Shown here: one piece after another, positions 16,550 through 29,248 of the stretch
Layout: the number at the start of each line of letters is the position of its first letter
Numbering within the stretch: the stretch's first letter is position 1
Source: Halomonas sp. 328
Lineage (GTDB): Bacteria > Pseudomonadota > Gammaproteobacteria > Pseudomonadales > Halomonadaceae
DNA length: 64,000 bases
NCBI RefSeq assembly: GCF_015645095.1
Contig: NZ_JADOTW010000023.1
Location: 1-64,000, forward strand
Direction of reading: 5' to 3'
Notes under the pieces: generated by a model
What the model was told of the DNA's origin: nothing
What the model saw: the letters and a program-made list of their open reading frames with translations, nothing else
Databases searched by the model: none
Position numbers and translations under genes: made by a program

Positions 16550-18670
16550 GTGGCACGCAAGACACCACTCAATCGCTATCGCAACATCGGGATCTGTGCC
16601 CACGTCGACGCCGGCAAGACCACCACCACCGAGCGGGTGCTGTTCTACACCGGTCTCTCCCACAAGGTCGGCGAAGTTCATGATGGCGCCGCCACCATGG
16701 ACTGGATGGAGCAGGAGCAGGAGCGGGGTATCACCATCACCTCCGCCGCCACCACCTGTTTCTGGCAGGGCATGAACAAGCAGTTCGATGAGCACCGCAT
16801 CAACATCATCGACACCCCGGGGCACGTCGACTTCACCATCGAGGTGGAGCGTTCCCTGCGCGTGCTCGACGGTGCCGTCGTGGTGCTGTGCGGCTCCTCC
16901 GGCGTACAGCCGCAGACCGAGACCGTCTGGCGTCAGGCCAACAAGTACGAAGTGCCGCGCATGGTGTTCGTCAACAAGATGGACCGCGCCGGTGCCGACT
17001 TCTTCATGGTCGTCGACCAGCTCAAGGATCGTCTGGGCGCCACCGCCGTGCCGATCCAGATCAACTGGGGCGCCGAAGACGACTTCAAGGGCGTCATCGA
17101 CCTGCTGCAGATGAAGGCCATCCTGTGGAACGAAGACGACATGGGCATGACCTATGACCTCGTCGACATTCCCGCCGACCTCCAGGCCAAGGCCGAGGAG
17201 TATCGCGAGCACATGGTCGAGGCGGCCGCCGAGGCCTCCGAAGAGCTGATGGACAAGTACCTCGAGGAGGGCGAGCTCTCCATCGAGGAGATCAAGTCCG
17301 GCCTGCGTCGTCGTACTCTGGACAACGAGATCGTCCTGGTCACCTGCGGTTCCGCGTTCAAGAACAAGGGCGTGCAGGCGGTGCTGGATGCGGTCATCGA
17401 GTACATGCCGTCGCCCACCGAGGTCAAGGCCATCGAGGGCGAGCTGGACGACAAGGACGGCACCATCGCCACCCGCGAGGCGGACGACAGCGCCCCCTTC
17501 TCGGCCCTGGCCTTCAAGATCGCCACCGATCCCTTCGTCGGCACCCTGACCTTTATCCGCGTCTACTCCGGGGTGCTGAACTCCGGCGACAGCGTGTTCA
17601 ACTCGGTCAAGAGCAAGAAGGAGCGCGTCGGTCGTATCGTGCAGATGCACTCCAACTCGCGCGAAGAGATCAAGCAGGTCTACGCCGGCGATATCGCCGC
17701 CTGTATCGGCCTCAAGGACGTCACTACCGGTGACACCCTGTGCGACCTGAACGACAAGATCGTTCTCGAGCGCATGGAGTTCCCGGAGCCGGTGATCTCC
17801 GTGGCCGTGGAGCCGAAGTCCAAGGCCGACCAGGAGAAGATGGGCGTGGCCCTCGGCAAGCTGGCCCAGGAGGATCCGTCCTTCCGCGTCAAGACCGACG
17901 AAGAGACCGGCCAGACCATCATCTCCGGCATGGGCGAGCTGCACCTGGACATCCTCGTCGACCGCATGCGTCGCGAGTTCAAGGTCGAGGCCAACATCGG
18001 CAAGCCGCAGGTGGCCTACCGCGAGACCATTCGTGGCAAGGTCGAGCAGGAAGGCAAGTTCGTGCGCCAGTCCGGTGGTCGCGGTCAGTTCGGTCACGTC
18101 TGGCTGCGCATCGAGCCGCTCACCGAAGCGGACAAGGGCGACGACGAAGAGATGCACTTCAAGTTCGCCTCCGAGATCGTCGGTGGTGTGGTACCCAAGG
18201 AATACGTACCTGCCGTCGAGAAAGGGGCCTATGAGCAGCTGCAGAACGGTGTCATCGCGGGCTACCCGATGATTGACGTCAAGGTCACGCTGTTCGATGG
18301 TTCCTACCATGACGTGGACTCCAACGAGACCGCGTTCAAGGTCGCCTCCTCCATGGCGATCAAGGAAGGGGCCAAGAAGGCCAAGGCCGTGCTGCTAGAG
18401 CCGATGATGAAGGTCGAAGTCGTGACCCCCGAGGATTTCATGGGTGACGTCATGGGCGACCTGAACCGTCGTCGCGGTCTGGTGCAGGGCATGGATGACT
18501 CTTCCTCCGGCAAGATCATCCGCGCAATGGTGCCGCTGGGCGAGATGTTCGGTTATGCGACCGACCTGCGTTCTCAAACCCAGGGCCGTGCAAGCTACTC
18601 CATGGAGTTTGCGAAGTACGACGAGGCGCCCTCCAGCGTCGTAGAAGCCGTCATCAACCAGAAAAGTTAA
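16550..18670 (+). CDS. fusA: Elongation factor G
   Basis: GTPase that drives tRNA-mRNA translocation and, with RRF, ribosome recycling. The 706-residue protein begins at GTG 16550 behind ACGGGG. G motifs are [13 protein letters not shown] (G1), RGITITSA (G2), DTPGHVDF (G3) and NKMDRAGAD (G4). Domain IV contains [15 protein letters not shown], and domain V follows to the C-terminus. It is the third gene of the str operon, 28 bp before tuf. Confidence 0.98.
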   Translation: MARKTPLNRYRNIGICAHVDAGKTTTTERVLFYTGLSHKVGEVHDGAATMDWMEQEQERGITITSAATTCFWQGMNKQFDEHRINIIDTPGHVDFTIEVERSLRVLDGAVVVLCGSSGVQPQTETVWRQANKYEVPRMVFVNKMDRAGADFFMVVDQLKDRLGATAVPIQINWGAEDDFKGVIDLLQMKAILWNEDDMGMTYDLVDIPADLQAKAEEYREHMVEAAAEASEELMDKYLEEGELSIEEIKSGLRRRTLDNEIVLVTCGSAFKNKGVQAVLDAVIEYMPSPTEVKAIEGELDDKDGTIATREADDSAPFSALAFKIATDPFVGTLTFIRVYSGVLNSGDSVFNSVKSKKERVGRIVQMHSNSREEIKQVYAGDIAACIGLKDVTTGDTLCDLNDKIVLERMEFPEPVISVAVEPKSKADQEKMGVALGKLAQEDPSFRVKTDEETGQTIISGMGELHLDILVDRMRREFKVEANIGKPQVAYRETIRGKVEQEGKFVRQSGGRGQFGHVWLRIEPLTEADKGDDEEMHFKFASEIVGGVVPKEYVPAVEKGAYEQLQNGVIAGYPMIDVKVTLFDGSYHDVDSNETAFKVASSMAIKEGAKKAKAVLLEPMMKVEVVTPEDFMGDVMGDLNRRRGLVQGMDDSSSGKIIRAMVPLGEMFGYATDLRSQTQGRASYSMEFAKYDEAPSSVVEAVINQKS

Positions 18671-18698
18671 CCGTTAGCTAACGAAAGAGGTTATAGCA

Positions 18699-19892
<1,194 letters not shown>

Positions 19893-19911
19893 GCTTGACC
19901 GCTCGATGATC

Positions 19912-19943
19912 GAAGGGGGCTCCTCCAGGAGCCCCCTTTCTGC
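19912..19943 (+). terminator. Terminator of the str operon
   Basis: Thirteen-base-pair stem GAAGGGGGCTCCT / AGGAGCCCCCTTTC with a two-base loop and a short T tract, 20 bp after tuf. The next promoter starts 19 bp further on. Confidence 0.8.
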
Positions 19944-19961
19944 GCATGCCGCTTCCAGTGT

Positions 19962-19990
19962 TTGACTCTGGTGGCGGCCATGCCTATAAT
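19962..19990 (+). promoter_or_regulatory. Promoter of the S10 operon
   Basis: TTGACT (19962-19967), 17-bp spacer and perfect -10 TATAAT (19985-19990). It leaves a leader of only about 55 nt before rpsJ. Confidence 0.85.
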
Positions 19991-20015
19991 GCGCATCCTT
20001 TGAATGCGTAGGTAG

Positions 20016-20366
<351 letters not shown>

Positions 20367-20517
20367 GACCTCACTAGTCACTGCGGCCCAGCGCCTAGCG
20401 AATTCGTTTAGGCAGCAGCCGCCACGCCGGGATGGCGTCACACAATGTGCTAGTGGAATGCTCTGGAAAGGGCAGCCATAGCGGGTGATAGCCCCGTACA
20501 CTATTAGGAGACTGAAC
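20367..20517 (+). promoter_or_regulatory. Structured spacer between rpsJ and rplC
   Basis: This 151-bp gap is much longer than in E. coli. CACTAG (20372-20377) can pair with CTAGTG (20450-20455), enclosing two inner hairpins (around 20394-20412 and 20420-20437, CGCCA/TGGCG). A further stem may form at 20468-20490 before the AGGAGA site of rplC. The L4-responsive leader of this operon lies upstream of rpsJ in E. coli, where here there is little room, so an intercistronic control element is possible. Confidence 0.35.
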
Positions 20518-21156
20518 ATGACTATCGGTTTGCTCGGTAAGAAGGCCGGTATGACCCGTGTCTTTACCGAAGATGGCGCTTCCGTGCCAGTAACCGTGAT
20601 CGAGGTTGAGCCTAACCGCGTGACTCGCGTCAAGTCCGTCGATGTCGACGGCTACGCCGCGGTTCAGGTGACTACCGGCTCCCGCAAGGCCAAGCACCTC
20701 ACCAAAGCCCAGGCGGGTCAATTCGCCAAGGCGGGTGTCGAGGCCGGCCGCACCCTGATGGAGTTCCGCCTCGCCGAAGGCGATGAGGCTCCGGAAGTGG
20801 GCGGCGAACTCACCGTATCCCTCTTCGAAGCTGGTCAGAAGATCGACGTGACCGGCACCTCCAAGGGCAAGGGCTTCCAGGGCGCCGTCAAGCGCTGGAA
20901 CTTCCGCACCCAGGACAACAGCCACGGCAACTCTCTTTCCCACCGTGCACCGGGTTCCATCGGCATGTGCCAGACCCCGGGTCGCGTCTTCAAGGGCAAG
21001 AAGATGGCCGGCCAGATGGGCAATGTGCGTTCTACCGTGCAGAGCCTGGAAGTCGTCCGTGTCGACGCCGAACGTAACCTGCTGCTGGTCAAGGGCGCCG
21101 TGCCCGGTGCCACCGGTAGTGACGTCATCGTGCGCAGTGCCGTGAAAGCTGGCTGA
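20518..21156 (+). CDS. rplC: 50S ribosomal protein L3
   Basis: Early-assembly 23S protein reaching the peptidyl transferase centre. The 212-residue protein begins [20 protein letters not shown]; the central extension has [20 protein letters not shown] and the Gln of [17 protein letters not shown], where PrmB methylates. ATG 20518 sits behind AGGAGA; an upstream in-frame start inside the leader was rejected. Confidence 0.97.
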   Translation: MTIGLLGKKAGMTRVFTEDGASVPVTVIEVEPNRVTRVKSVDVDGYAAVQVTTGSRKAKHLTKAQAGQFAKAGVEAGRTLMEFRLAEGDEAPEVGGELTVSLFEAGQKIDVTGTSKGKGFQGAVKRWNFRTQDNSHGNSLSHRAPGSIGMCQTPGRVFKGKKMAGQMGNVRSTVQSLEVVRVDAERNLLLVKGAVPGATGSDVIVRSAVKAG

Positions 21157-21170
21157 AGGGGATAACACCG

Positions 21171-21776
21171 ATGAATCTGAATCTTGCTGCCGGCGCCGGC
21201 ACCGTCGAAGTGTCCGACGTCACCTTTGGCAAAGAATTCAACGAAGCGCTGGTTCACCAGGTGGTCACCGCCTATCTGGCCGGTGGTCGTCAGGGCACCC
21301 GCGCCCAGAAGAACCGCTCCGACGTGCGTGGCGGCGGCAAGAAGCCGTGGCGTCAGAAGGGCACCGGTCGTGCCCGTGCCGGTACCATCCGTTCTCCGCT
21401 GTGGCGTAGTGGCGGCGTGACCTTCGCGGCGCGTCCCCAGGACTACACCCAAAAGGTCAACCGCAAGATGTACCGCGCGGCCATGCGTTCCATCCTCTCC
21501 GAGCTGGTTCGTCAGGAGCGCCTGGTGGCCGTCGAGGAGTTTGTCGTCGACGCGCCCAAGACCAAGCAGCTGGTCGCCAAGCTCGGCGAGCTGGGCCTGG
21601 AAAAGGTGCTGATCGTCACCGAAGAGGTCGACGAGAACCTGTACCTGGCCGCCCGCAACATCCCCAACGTGGATGTGGTGGACGTGGCTGCCGCCGACCC
21701 GGTGAGCCTGGTCGCCTTCGATAAGGTGCTGGCTACCGTTTCCGCCCTGCGCAAATTCGAGGAGAAGCTGGCATGA
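21171..21776 (+). CDS. rplD: 50S ribosomal protein L4
   Basis: Lines the peptide exit tunnel and, in E. coli, represses its own S10 operon. The 201-residue protein carries the tunnel-loop segment [21 protein letters not shown] and [14 protein letters not shown]. Its TGA overlaps the rplW ATG as ATGA, so the two are co-translated. Confidence 0.97.
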   Translation: MNLNLAAGAGTVEVSDVTFGKEFNEALVHQVVTAYLAGGRQGTRAQKNRSDVRGGGKKPWRQKGTGRARAGTIRSPLWRSGGVTFAARPQDYTQKVNRKMYRAAMRSILSELVRQERLVAVEEFVVDAPKTKQLVAKLGELGLEKVLIVTEEVDENLYLAARNIPNVDVVDVAAADPVSLVAFDKVLATVSALRKFEEKLA

Positions 21777-22069
21777 ACCAGGAGCGTGTATTCAAGGTTC
21801 TGCTCGGTCCGCACATGACCGAGAAAGCCGCCTTCGCTGCCGAACGCAACCAGTACGTGTTCAAGGTGGCGGATGACGCGACCAAGCCGGAAATCAAGAA
21901 GGCCGTGCAGGCCCTGTTCGGCAAGAAGGTCGACCGTGTGCAGGTCCTGAACGTCAAGGGCAAGACCAAGCGCACCGCTCATGGCGTCGGCCAGCGTAAG
22001 GGTTACCGCAAGGCGTACGTGACCCTGGCCGCGGGCGAGACGCTCGAAGACTTCTCTGGCACCGAATAA
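21773..22069 (+). CDS. rplW: 50S ribosomal protein L23
   Basis: Surrounds the exit tunnel and docks trigger factor and SRP. The 98 residues include [23 protein letters not shown] and the loop [17 protein letters not shown]; the trigger-factor contact Glu lies in the N-terminal third. It overlaps rplD by 4 bp. Confidence 0.97.
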   Translation: MNQERVFKVLLGPHMTEKAAFAAERNQYVFKVADDATKPEIKKAVQALFGKKVDRVQVLNVKGKTKRTAHGVGQRKGYRKAYVTLAAGETLEDFSGTE

Positions 22070-22086
22070 GGGCAGGAGCACGGATC

Positions 22087-22914
22087 ATGGCAGTAGTCAA
22101 GACTAAACCCACCTCCGCCGGTCGTCGTCACCTGATCAAGGTGGTCAACGACGAGCTGCACAAGGGTCGTGGTTATGCCCCGCTGCTCGAGAAGAAGTCT
22201 CGCAGCGGTGGTCGCAACAACAACGGTCGCATCACCACCCGTCACGTGGGCGGTGGCCACCGTCAGCACTATCGTCTGATCGATTTCAAGCGCACCAAGG
22301 ATGGCGTTCCCGCCGTCGTCGAGCGCCTGGAATACGATCCGAACCGCAGTGCCCATATCGCACTGCTCAAGTACCTGGACGGCGAGCGTCGCTACATCAT
22401 CGCGCCCAAGGGCGTGAAGGCCGGCGATACCCTCGAGTCTGGGGTCAATGCGGCGATCAAGAAGGGCAACGCCCTGCCGCTGCGCAACGTCCCGCTGGGC
22501 TCCACGGTGCACTGTATCGAGCTGAAGCCGGGCAAGGGCGCGCAGATCGCTCGCAGCGCCGGTACCAGCGCTCAGCTGGTGGCTCGCGAAGGCAACTACG
22601 CCACCCTGCGTCTGCGCTCCGGCGAGATGCGCAAGGTGCTGGCCGAGTGCCGCGCCACCCTGGGCGAGGTGAGCAACTCCGAGCACAGCCTGCGCCAACT
22701 CGGCAAGGCCGGTGCCAAGCGCTGGCGTGGCGTGCGTCCGACGGTTCGCGGTGTCGCCATGAACCCGGTGGATCACCCCCACGGTGGTGGTGAAGGTCGC
22801 ACCAGCGGTGGCCGTCACCCGGTCACTCCCTGGGGCGTGCCCACCAAGGGTCACAAGACTCGCAAGAACAAGCGCACCGACGCACTGATCGTTCGTCGCC
22901 GCAAGGCCAAGTAA
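22087..22914 (+). CDS. rplB: 50S ribosomal protein L2
   Basis: Required for subunit association and peptidyl transferase function. The 275-residue protein has the OB fold and SH3-like domains, with [23 protein letters not shown] near the N-terminus and the invariant [20 protein letters not shown], which holds the essential His, near the C-terminus. Confidence 0.98.
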   Translation: MAVVKTKPTSAGRRHLIKVVNDELHKGRGYAPLLEKKSRSGGRNNNGRITTRHVGGGHRQHYRLIDFKRTKDGVPAVVERLEYDPNRSAHIALLKYLDGERRYIIAPKGVKAGDTLESGVNAAIKKGNALPLRNVPLGSTVHCIELKPGKGAQIARSAGTSAQLVAREGNYATLRLRSGEMRKVLAECRATLGEVSNSEHSLRQLGKAGAKRWRGVRPTVRGVAMNPVDHPHGGGEGRTSGGRHPVTPWGVPTKGHKTRKNKRTDALIVRRRKAK

Positions 22915-22936
22915 CAGACATTAAGGGGTAACGGCT

Positions 22937-23212
22937 GTGCCACGTTCACTGAAGAAAGGTCCTTTTATTGACCTTCATCTGCTGAAGAAGGTTGAGGCTG
23001 CAGTGGAGAAGAACGACCGCAAACCGATCAAGACCTGGTCGCGTCGTTCCATGATCCTGCCGAACATGGTTGGGCTCACCATTGCCGTCCATAACGGACG
23101 CCAACACGTCCCGGTTCACATCTCCGAGGAAATGGTTGGCCACAAGCTGGGCGAATTCGCTGCAACCCGCACTTATCGCGGTCATGCGGCGGACAAGAAA
23201 GCCAAACGGTAA
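22937..23212 (+). CDS. rpsS: 30S ribosomal protein S19
   Basis: 30S head protein contacting S13. The 91-residue sequence begins [20 protein letters not shown] and ends with the tail KKAKR; the motif [20 protein letters not shown] is present. GTG start at 22937 after AAGGGG. Confidence 0.97.
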   Translation: MPRSLKKGPFIDLHLLKKVEAAVEKNDRKPIKTWSRRSMILPNMVGLTIAVHNGRQHVPVHISEEMVGHKLGEFAATRTYRGHAADKKAKR

Positions 23213-23230
23213 GCCAGAGAGGATTGAGAG

Positions 23231-23563
23231 ATGGAAGTCACTGCTAAGCTGCGTGGCGCTCGTTTATCCGCCCAGAAGGCCCGTTTGGTGGCTGACCAGG
23301 TGCGCGGTAAGCCTGTCGCCGAGGCGCTGGACCTGCTGACCTTCTCACCGAAGAAGGCCGCCAAGCTGGTCAAGAAGGTGCTGCAGTCCGCCATTGCGAA
23401 TGCGGAAGAAAACAACGGCATGGACATCGACGAGCTGCGTGTCTCGACCATCTGTGTCGATGAGGGCATGACGCTCAAGCGTATCAAGCCGCGGGCCAAG
23501 GGCCGTGCGGACCGTATCTTGAAGCGCACTTGCCACATCACCGTCAAGGTAGCCGAGAAGTAG
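23231..23563 (+). CDS. rplV: 50S ribosomal protein L22
   Basis: Extends a beta-hairpin into the exit tunnel. The 110 residues include [20 protein letters not shown] and the tunnel loop [20 protein letters not shown]; no deletion of the macrolide-resistance loop is seen. RBS GAGAGG. Confidence 0.97.
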   Translation: MEVTAKLRGARLSAQKARLVADQVRGKPVAEALDLLTFSPKKAAKLVKKVLQSAIANAEENNGMDIDELRVSTICVDEGMTLKRIKPRAKGRADRILKRTCHITVKVAEK

Positions 23564-23574
23564 GAGTCGACCAG

Positions 23575-24273
23575 ATGGGTCAGAAAGTCAATCCAACAGG
23601 TATTCGGCTGGGTATCGTCAAAGACCATACCTCTGTCTGGTACGCCGAGCGCGGTGCCTACGCCGATAAACTGAATAACGATCTCGAAGTGCGCCGCTTC
23701 CTGGAAGAGCGTCTCAAGAACGCTTCCGTGAGCCGCATCACCATCGAGCGTCCCGCGAACAACGCTCGTATCACCATTCACACCGCCCGTCCGGGCATCG
23801 TGATTGGCAAGAAGGGCGAAGACGTCGATCGTCTGCGCCGCGAGGTCACCGCGATGATGGGCGTGCCCGTGCACGTCAACATCGAGGAAGTTCGCAAGCC
23901 GGAACTGGACGCCATGCTGGTCGCCCAGAACATCGCCGGTCAGCTGGAGCGTCGCGTGATGTTCCGTCGCGCCATGAAGCGCGCCGTGCAGAACGCCATG
24001 CGCCTCGGCGCCGGTGGTATCAAGGTGCAGCTGTCCGGTCGCCTGGGTGGCGCCGAGATCGCTCGTACCGAGTGGTACCGCGAGGGTCGAGTTCCGCTGC
24101 ATACCCTGCGTGCGGACATCGACTACGCCACCTTCGAAGCTCAGACCACCTACGGCATCATCGGTGTCAAGGTGTGGGTCTTCAAGGGTGAAATCCTCGG
24201 GGGCATCGAAGAGGTTCGCGCCAAGGCCAAACAGCCGCAGGCCGCGCCCTCCAAGAAGAAAGGTTCCAGGTAA
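23575..24273 (+). CDS. rpsC: 30S ribosomal protein S3
   Basis: mRNA entry-channel protein with helicase role. The 232-residue protein has an N-terminal KH type 2 domain ([18 protein letters not shown] holds the GXXG loop) and a C-terminal domain with [23 protein letters not shown] 23575 gives the usual [13 protein letters not shown] start; an upstream in-frame start inside rplV was rejected. Confidence 0.97.
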   Translation: MGQKVNPTGIRLGIVKDHTSVWYAERGAYADKLNNDLEVRRFLEERLKNASVSRITIERPANNARITIHTARPGIVIGKKGEDVDRLRREVTAMMGVPVHVNIEEVRKPELDAMLVAQNIAGQLERRVMFRRAMKRAVQNAMRLGAGGIKVQLSGRLGGAEIARTEWYREGRVPLHTLRADIDYATFEAQTTYGIIGVKVWVFKGEILGGIEEVRAKAKQPQAAPSKKKGSR

Positions 24274-24288
24274 GGGGAGAGCGAGTCG

Positions 24289-24702
24289 ATGTTACAACCT
24301 AAGCGCATGAAATTCCGCAAGATGCAGAAGGGCCGCAACCGTGGCCTGGCGCATCGCGGTAGCAAGGTCAGCTTCGGCGAGTATGGCCTCAAGGCCACCG
24401 GCCGTGGTCGTGTGACCGCGCGTCAGATCGAAGCCGGTCGTCGTGCCATCACTCGTCACGTCAAGCGTGGTGGCAAGATCTGGATCCGTGTGTTCCCGGA
24501 CAAGCCGATCTCCAAGAAGCCCCTCGAAGTCCGTATGGGTAAGGGTAAGGGCTCCGTGGAGTACTGGGTCGCCCAGATCCAGCCGGGTCGGATCCTGTAC
24601 GAGATCGAAGGTGTTTCTGAAGAGCTGGCTCGTGAGGCCTTCCGCCTGGCCGCTCAGAAGTTCCCGGTCTCCACCACCTTTGTGAAACGGACGGTGATGT
24701 GA
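24289..24702 (+). CDS. rplP: 50S ribosomal protein L16
   Basis: Positions tRNA in the A site. The 137-residue protein starts [20 protein letters not shown] and has [20 protein letters not shown] and the arginine that is hydroxylated in E. coli (R81 region, [19 protein letters not shown]). Its TGA overlaps the rpmC ATG. Confidence 0.97.
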   Translation: MLQPKRMKFRKMQKGRNRGLAHRGSKVSFGEYGLKATGRGRVTARQIEAGRRAITRHVKRGGKIWIRVFPDKPISKKPLEVRMGKGKGSVEYWVAQIQPGRILYEIEGVSEELAREAFRLAAQKFPVSTTFVKRTVM

Positions 24703-24893
24703 TGAACGCCCAGGAAATTCGTGAAAAGTCAGTCGAAGAGCTGAACGCACAGCTCCTCGATCTCCTCCGCGAGCAGTTCAACCTGCGCATGCAGAAGGCT
24801 ACCGGCCAACTGAGCCAGACTCATCTGCTCAAGCAGGTCCGTCGGGATATTGCCCGTGTGAAGACTGTGCTCAACGAGAAGGCAGGTGATTGA
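24702..24893 (+). CDS. rpmC: 50S ribosomal protein L29
   Basis: Two-helix protein at the exit tunnel. ATG 24702 gives 63 residues, the E. coli length, beginning [19 protein letters not shown] and holding [23 protein letters not shown] three bases earlier would overlap rplP further and add one residue; it is unlikely. Confidence 0.96.
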   Translation: MNAQEIREKSVEELNAQLLDLLREQFNLRMQKATGQLSQTHLLKQVRRDIARVKTVLNEKAGD

Positions 24894-24894
24894 G

Positions 24895-25155
24895 ATGGCC
24901 GAAGAAAAGAAAGCCCGTACGCTCACCGGCAAGGTGGTGAGCGACAAGATGGACAAGTCCATCGTCGTTATGATCGAGCGCCGCGAGCGTCATCCGATCT
25001 ACGGCAAGTACATGAAGCGCTCCACCAAACTGCACGCCCATGATGAGGCGAACCAGGCCAAGGCTGGGGATACGGTTTCCATTCAGGAATGCCGTCCGCT
25101 GTCCAAGAAGAAGGCCTGGACGCTGGTTGAAGTGGTCGAGCAGGCCAAGGGCTAA
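24895..25155 (+). CDS. rpsQ: 30S ribosomal protein S17
   Basis: Primary 16S binding protein with an OB fold. The 86-residue sequence has [20 protein letters not shown] and the loop [22 protein letters not shown] 24895 starts one base after the rpmC stop, so the two genes are translationally coupled. Confidence 0.96.
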   Translation: MAEEKKARTLTGKVVSDKMDKSIVVMIERRERHPIYGKYMKRSTKLHAHDEANQAKAGDTVSIQECRPLSKKKAWTLVEVVEQAKG

Positions 25156-25210
25156 GGCTCGGCAAGCGACTTCGTAACCAGTGCAGTCAGATTAGGTTTG
25201 GAGAAAACCG

Positions 25211-25582
25211 ATGATTCAGACTCAGACAATGCTGGATGTCGCCGACAACAGCGGGGCGCGCCGGGTGCAATGCATCAAGGTGCTCGGTGGCTCACACCGC
25301 CGCTATGCCCGTGTCGGTGACATCATCAAAGTCACGGTGAAAGAAGCCATCCCGCGTGGCAAGGTCAAGAAGGGCCAGGTGCTGAAGGCGGTGGTGGTTC
25401 GCACCCGTAGTGGTGTACGCCGTTCCGACGGCTCGCTGATCCGCTTCGACGGCAATGCGGCGGTTCTGTTGAACAACACCAACGAGCAGCCGATTGGTAC
25501 TCGTATCTTCGGGCCGGTGACTCGTGAGCTTCGTACCGAGAAGTTCATGAAGATCATTTCCCTGGCGCCCGAAGTGCTGTAA
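25211..25582 (+). CDS. rplN: 50S ribosomal protein L14
   Basis: Forms intersubunit bridges with 16S helices. The 123-residue protein is nearly colinear with E. coli L14: [20 protein letters not shown] at the start, [18 protein letters not shown], and [12 protein letters not shown] at the end. First gene of the spc operon in E. coli; here 55 bp separate it from rpsQ and I see no strong promoter in the gap. Confidence 0.98.
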   Translation: MIQTQTMLDVADNSGARRVQCIKVLGGSHRRYARVGDIIKVTVKEAIPRGKVKKGQVLKAVVVRTRSGVRRSDGSLIRFDGNAAVLLNNTNEQPIGTRIFGPVTRELRTEKFMKIISLAPEVL

Positions 25583-25596
25583 GGAGCGAGGCGGAC

Positions 25597-25911
25597 ATGC
25601 AAAAGATCAAACGTGACGATGAAGTGATCGTCATCGCTGGCAAGGACAAGGGCAAGCGCGGCACCGTCAAGCGGGTTCTCGAAAACCGCTTCGTGGTGTC
25701 CGGTGTGAACATGATCAAGCGTCACACCAAGCCGAATCCCATGGCTGGCAATCAGGGCGGTATCGTCGAGCGCGAGGCGCCGATTCACGCGTCCAACGTA
25801 GCCATCTTCAACCAGGAGACCGGTAAGGCAGATCGCGTCGGCTTCCAGGTTAAGGAAGACGGTTCCAAGGTACGTATCTACAAGTCGACGCAGACGCAGA
25901 TCGACGCCTAA
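25597..25911 (+). CDS. rplX: 50S ribosomal protein L24
   Basis: Assembly-initiator protein with a KOW motif, [20 protein letters not shown], near the N-terminus of its 104 residues. The loop [20 protein letters not shown] is typical. Confidence 0.97.
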   Translation: MQKIKRDDEVIVIAGKDKGKRGTVKRVLENRFVVSGVNMIKRHTKPNPMAGNQGGIVEREAPIHASNVAIFNQETGKADRVGFQVKEDGSKVRIYKSTQTQIDA

Positions 25912-25929
25912 CGCGAGTCGGGTAGCAAA

Positions 25930-26469
25930 ATGGCGAACTTGAAAGAACGTTATCAGAACGAGGTGGTGGCTCAACTCAAAGAGCAGTTCAGCTACGCCAA
26001 CGTGATGCAGGTGCCCCGAGTCACCAAGGTGACCCTCAACATGGGCATCGGCGATGCGACCAGCGATAAAAAGCTGATCGAAAACGCCATCGGCGACCTG
26101 GAGAAGCTCTCCGGTCAGAAGCCGGTGATTACTAAGGCGCGTAAGTCCATCGCGGGCTTCAAGGTGCGTGAAGGTTGGCCGATCGGGATCAAGGTCACGC
26201 TGCGCAGTGAGCGCATGTGGGACTTCCTGGATCGCCTGGTGAACATCGCGATCCCCCGCGTTCGTGACTTCCGTGGTCTCAACCCGAAGTCCTTCGACGG
26301 TCGTGGCAACTACTCCATGGGGGTGCGTGAGCAGATCATCTTCCCGGAGATCGAGTATGATAAAATCGATCAAGTCCGTGGCCTGGATGTGACCATCACC
26401 ACCACTGCCAACACCGATGAAGAAGGCCGTGCGCTGCTCAGCGCGCTGAACTTCCCGTTCAAGAAATAA
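25930..26469 (+). CDS. rplE: 50S ribosomal protein L5
   Basis: Binds 5S rRNA and the P-site tRNA loop. The 179-residue protein has [38 protein letters not shown] and the C-terminal [10 protein letters not shown]...[14 protein letters not shown] block. Confidence 0.97.
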   Translation: MANLKERYQNEVVAQLKEQFSYANVMQVPRVTKVTLNMGIGDATSDKKLIENAIGDLEKLSGQKPVITKARKSIAGFKVREGWPIGIKVTLRSERMWDFLDRLVNIAIPRVRDFRGLNPKSFDGRGNYSMGVREQIIFPEIEYDKIDQVRGLDVTITTTANTDEEGRALLSALNFPFKK

Positions 26470-26479
26470 GGGTGGGATC

Positions 26480-26785
26480 ATGGCAAAGAAAAGCATGATT
26501 GAGCGCGAACTCAAGCGTACCAAGCTCGTTGCTAAGTACGCTGAGAAGCGCGCGGCTCTCAAGGCCATCATTAATGACGTCAACGCTTCCGATGAAGAGC
26601 GCTTCGACGCCACGCTGAAGTTGCAGCAGCTGCCGCGTGACTCCAGCCCGGTGCGTCAGCGTAACCGCTGCCGCGTCACCGGCCGTCCGCACGGCTACTA
26701 CAACAAGTTCGGCCTCGGCCGTAACAAGCTGCGTGAAGCCGCCATGCGTGGCGATGTCCCTGGGCTGAAGAAGTCCAGCTGGTAA
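26480..26785 (+). CDS. rpsN: 30S ribosomal protein S14 (zinc-independent form)
   Basis: 30S head protein. The long 101-residue C-minus form: it lacks the CXXC zinc pair of the short form and ends [20 protein letters not shown]...LPGLKKSSW-like. It contrasts with the zinc-binding L36 nearby. Confidence 0.97.
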   Translation: MAKKSMIERELKRTKLVAKYAEKRAALKAIINDVNASDEERFDATLKLQQLPRDSSPVRQRNRCRVTGRPHGYYNKFGLGRNKLREAAMRGDVPGLKKSSW

Positions 26786-26815
26786 GCCACGTAGAAACAT
26801 CAGGAGCGCAACGTA

Positions 26816-27208
26816 ATGAGCATGCAAGATACGCTGGCGGATATGTTCACCCGTATCCGCAATGCGCAGATGGCCACCAAGGAGACGGTCACCATGCCGT
26901 CCTCCAAGCTCAAGGTCGAGCTGGCCCGCGTATTGAAGGAAGAGGGTTATGTCTCTGACTTCGCCGTCGCCGAAGGCGCCAAGCCCGAGCTGACCGTGAC
27001 CCTCAAGTACTTCGAGGGTAAGCCGGTCATCGAGCACATCCAGCGGGTGTCCAAGCCGTCCCTGCGCCAGTACAAGGGCAAGGACGCGCTGCCGAAGGTC
27101 GCCGACGGCCTGGGCGTGGCGATCGTTTCCACCTCCAAGGGCGTGATGACCGACCGTGCCGCGCGTCAGGCCGGTATCGGTGGCGAAGTCCTCTGCACCG
27201 TATTCTAG
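26816..27208 (+). CDS. rpsH: 30S ribosomal protein S8
   Basis: Central-domain assembly protein and spc-operon repressor in E. coli. The 130 residues match family length: [20 protein letters not shown], then the C-terminal [20 protein letters not shown] that binds rRNA. Confidence 0.97.
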   Translation: MSMQDTLADMFTRIRNAQMATKETVTMPSSKLKVELARVLKEEGYVSDFAVAEGAKPELTVTLKYFEGKPVIEHIQRVSKPSLRQYKGKDALPKVADGLGVAIVSTSKGVMTDRAARQAGIGGEVLCTVF

Positions 27209-27217
27209 GAGTTTGGA

Positions 27218-27748
27218 ATGTCACGCGTAGCCAAATATCCGGTTAAATTGCCCGCTGGCGTCGAGTTCAAGCTCGACGGTGACCAGCTGAGCGTCAAGGG
27301 TAGCCAGGGCACCCTCTCCATGACCGTGCACCCCGATGTGGTGATCGGTCAGGAAGAGGGCCAGGTGACCTTCGCGCCGAGCGAGTCCGCCAAGAGCTGG
27401 GCAATGGTCGGTACTACCCGCGCACTGGTCCAGAACCTGGTTACCGGTGTGTCCGAGGGCTTCACCAAGTCCCTCGAGATCAATGGCGTCGGTTACCGGG
27501 CTCAGGCCAAGGGCCAGACGCTGAACCTGACACTGGGCTTCTCCCACCCGGTCGATTACACGCTGCCTGACGGTGTCGTGGCGGAAACGCCCAAGAACAC
27601 CACCATCGTGCTGAAAAGCGCGGACAAGCAGAAGCTCGGCCAGGTCGCCGCGGAAATCCGCGCCTTCCGTCCGCCCGAGCCCTACAAGGGCAAGGGTATC
27701 CGGTACGGCGACGAGCAGGTCCGCCGCAAAGAAGCCAAGAAGAAGTAA
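27218..27748 (+). CDS. rplF: 50S ribosomal protein L6
   Basis: Located near the GTPase factor site. The 176 residues form two similar domains; the C-terminal [19 protein letters not shown] motif is conserved. Start ATG 27218 lies nine bases after the rpsH stop. Confidence 0.97.
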   Translation: MSRVAKYPVKLPAGVEFKLDGDQLSVKGSQGTLSMTVHPDVVIGQEEGQVTFAPSESAKSWAMVGTTRALVQNLVTGVSEGFTKSLEINGVGYRAQAKGQTLNLTLGFSHPVDYTLPDGVVAETPKNTTIVLKSADKQKLGQVAAEIRAFRPPEPYKGKGIRYGDEQVRRKEAKKK

Positions 27749-27757
27749 GGCAGGGTT

Positions 27758-28108
27758 ATGAACGCGAAGAAAGAATCTCGTCTCCGTCGTGCCCGCCGCG
27801 CTCGCGCCAAGATTCGCGAGCTGGGCGTGTATCGCCTGTGCGTCAACCGTACTCCCCGCCACATCTATGCGCAGATCATCTCGCCGGATGGTGGTAAGGT
27901 GCTGGCCAGCGCTTCCACGCTGGACAAGTCCCTGCGTGAGGGTGCGACCGGTAACGCCGACGCCGCCGCCAAGGTCGGCGCGCTGATTGCCGAACGCGCG
28001 AAGGAAGCAGGCATCACCCAGGTGGCCTTCGATCGTGCTGGCTTCCAGTATCACGGTCGCGTCAAGGCTCTGGCCGACGCCGCTCGTGAAGGCGGCCTGG
28101 ATTTCTAA
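27758..28108 (+). CDS. rplR: 50S ribosomal protein L18
   Basis: Binds 5S rRNA with L5 and L25. The 116 residues have a basic N-terminus ([20 protein letters not shown]), [20 protein letters not shown] and the C-terminal [20 protein letters not shown]. Confidence 0.97.
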   Translation: MNAKKESRLRRARRARAKIRELGVYRLCVNRTPRHIYAQIISPDGGKVLASASTLDKSLREGATGNADAAAKVGALIAERAKEAGITQVAFDRAGFQYHGRVKALADAAREGGLDF

Positions 28109-28120
28109 AGGGTTTTTACG

Positions 28121-28621
28121 ATGGCGAAGAACGAACAGCAAAACGGCGATCTGCAGGAAAAGCTCGTGCAGGTCAACCGTGTCGCCAAGGTGGTCAAGGG
28201 TGGCCGTATCTTCGGTTTCACCGCTCTGACCGTCGTGGGCGATGGCAATGGTCGTGTGGGCTTCGGTCGTGGCAAGGCGCGTGAAGTGCCGGTCGCGATC
28301 CAGAAGGCCATGGACCAGGCGCGCCGCAACATGGTCAAGGTGACCCTGGCTGGTCATACCCTGCAGTACCCGGTCAAGGCTCGTCATGGCGCCTCCAAGG
28401 TGTTCATGCAGCCGGCCTCCGAGGGTACCGGTATCATCGCCGGTGGCGCCATGCGCTCCGTGCTCGAACTGGCCGGCGTCCAGGACGTCCTGGCCAAGTG
28501 CTACGGCTCCACTAACCCGGTGAACGTGGTGCGTGCGACCGTCAAGGGTCTCGCCTCCATGCAGTCGCCGGACGACATCGCCGCCAAGCGCGGTCTGTCT
28601 GTCGAAGCGATCACGGGGTAA
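28121..28621 (+). CDS. rpsE: 30S ribosomal protein S5
   Basis: Decoding-fidelity protein at the mRNA entry. The 166-residue protein carries [20 protein letters not shown], the double-stranded RNA binding core, and [20 protein letters not shown]. The spectinomycin-site loop (VKGGRIF) reads as wild type. Confidence 0.97.
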   Translation: MAKNEQQNGDLQEKLVQVNRVAKVVKGGRIFGFTALTVVGDGNGRVGFGRGKAREVPVAIQKAMDQARRNMVKVTLAGHTLQYPVKARHGASKVFMQPASEGTGIIAGGAMRSVLELAGVQDVLAKCYGSTNPVNVVRATVKGLASMQSPDDIAAKRGLSVEAITG

Positions 28622-28627
28622 GACACC

Positions 28628-28810
28628 ATGGCAGCGACACTCAAGGTTACCCAGGTCCGCAGCACCATCGGCATCCTGCCCAAGCACAAGGCCACCATGA
28701 AAGGCCTCGGGCTGCGCCGTATCGGTCACTCGGTCGAACTGGAAGACACCCCTGCCGTTCGCGGCATGATCCACAAGGTTAACTACCTTGTGCGTGTTGA
28801 GGGAGAGTAA
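28628..28810 (+). CDS. rpmD: 50S ribosomal protein L30
   Basis: Small 60-residue protein, with [20 protein letters not shown] and [20 protein letters not shown]. Starts six bases after the rpsE stop. Confidence 0.96.
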   Translation: MAATLKVTQVRSTIGILPKHKATMKGLGLRRIGHSVELEDTPAVRGMIHKVNYLVRVEGE

Positions 28811-28813
28811 TCC

Positions 28814-29248
28814 ATGAAACTCAATAGCCTGAGCCCGGCTCCGGGCTCCAAGCACGCCGAAAAGCGTGTTGGTCGTGGCATTGGCTCCGGTCTGGGCAAG
28901 ACCGGCGGCCGCGGCCACAAGGGCCAGAAGTCTCGTAGCGGCGGCAGCGTCAAGCCCGGCTTCGAGGGTGGTCAGATGCCGCTGCAGCGGCGTCTGCCGA
29001 AGTTCGGCTTCACCTCCATGAAGTCCCTGGTCTCCGAAGAGGTCCGCCTCTTCGAACTGGCCAAGGTCGCGGGCGACGAAGTCACCCTGGAGACCCTGAA
29101 GCAGGCCAACGTGCTCAAGGACGCCACGCAATTCGCGAAGGTGATCCTCTCCGGCGAACTGAACAAGGCGGTCACCGTTCGCGGCCTCAAGGTCACCAAG
29201 GGTGCCCGTGCCGCGATCGAAGCCGCCGGTGGCAAGGTAGAGGACTAA
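28814..29248 (+). CDS. rplO: 50S ribosomal protein L15
   Basis: Late-assembly 23S protein. The 144-residue sequence has the glycine-rich extended N-terminus ([20 protein letters not shown]) and a C-terminal [10 protein letters not shown]. Its TAA is immediately followed by the secY ATG. Confidence 0.97.
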   Translation: MKLNSLSPAPGSKHAEKRVGRGIGSGLGKTGGRGHKGQKSRSGGSVKPGFEGGQMPLQRRLPKFGFTSMKSLVSEEVRLFELAKVAGDEVTLETLKQANVLKDATQFAKVILSGELNKAVTVRGLKVTKGARAAIEAAGGKVED

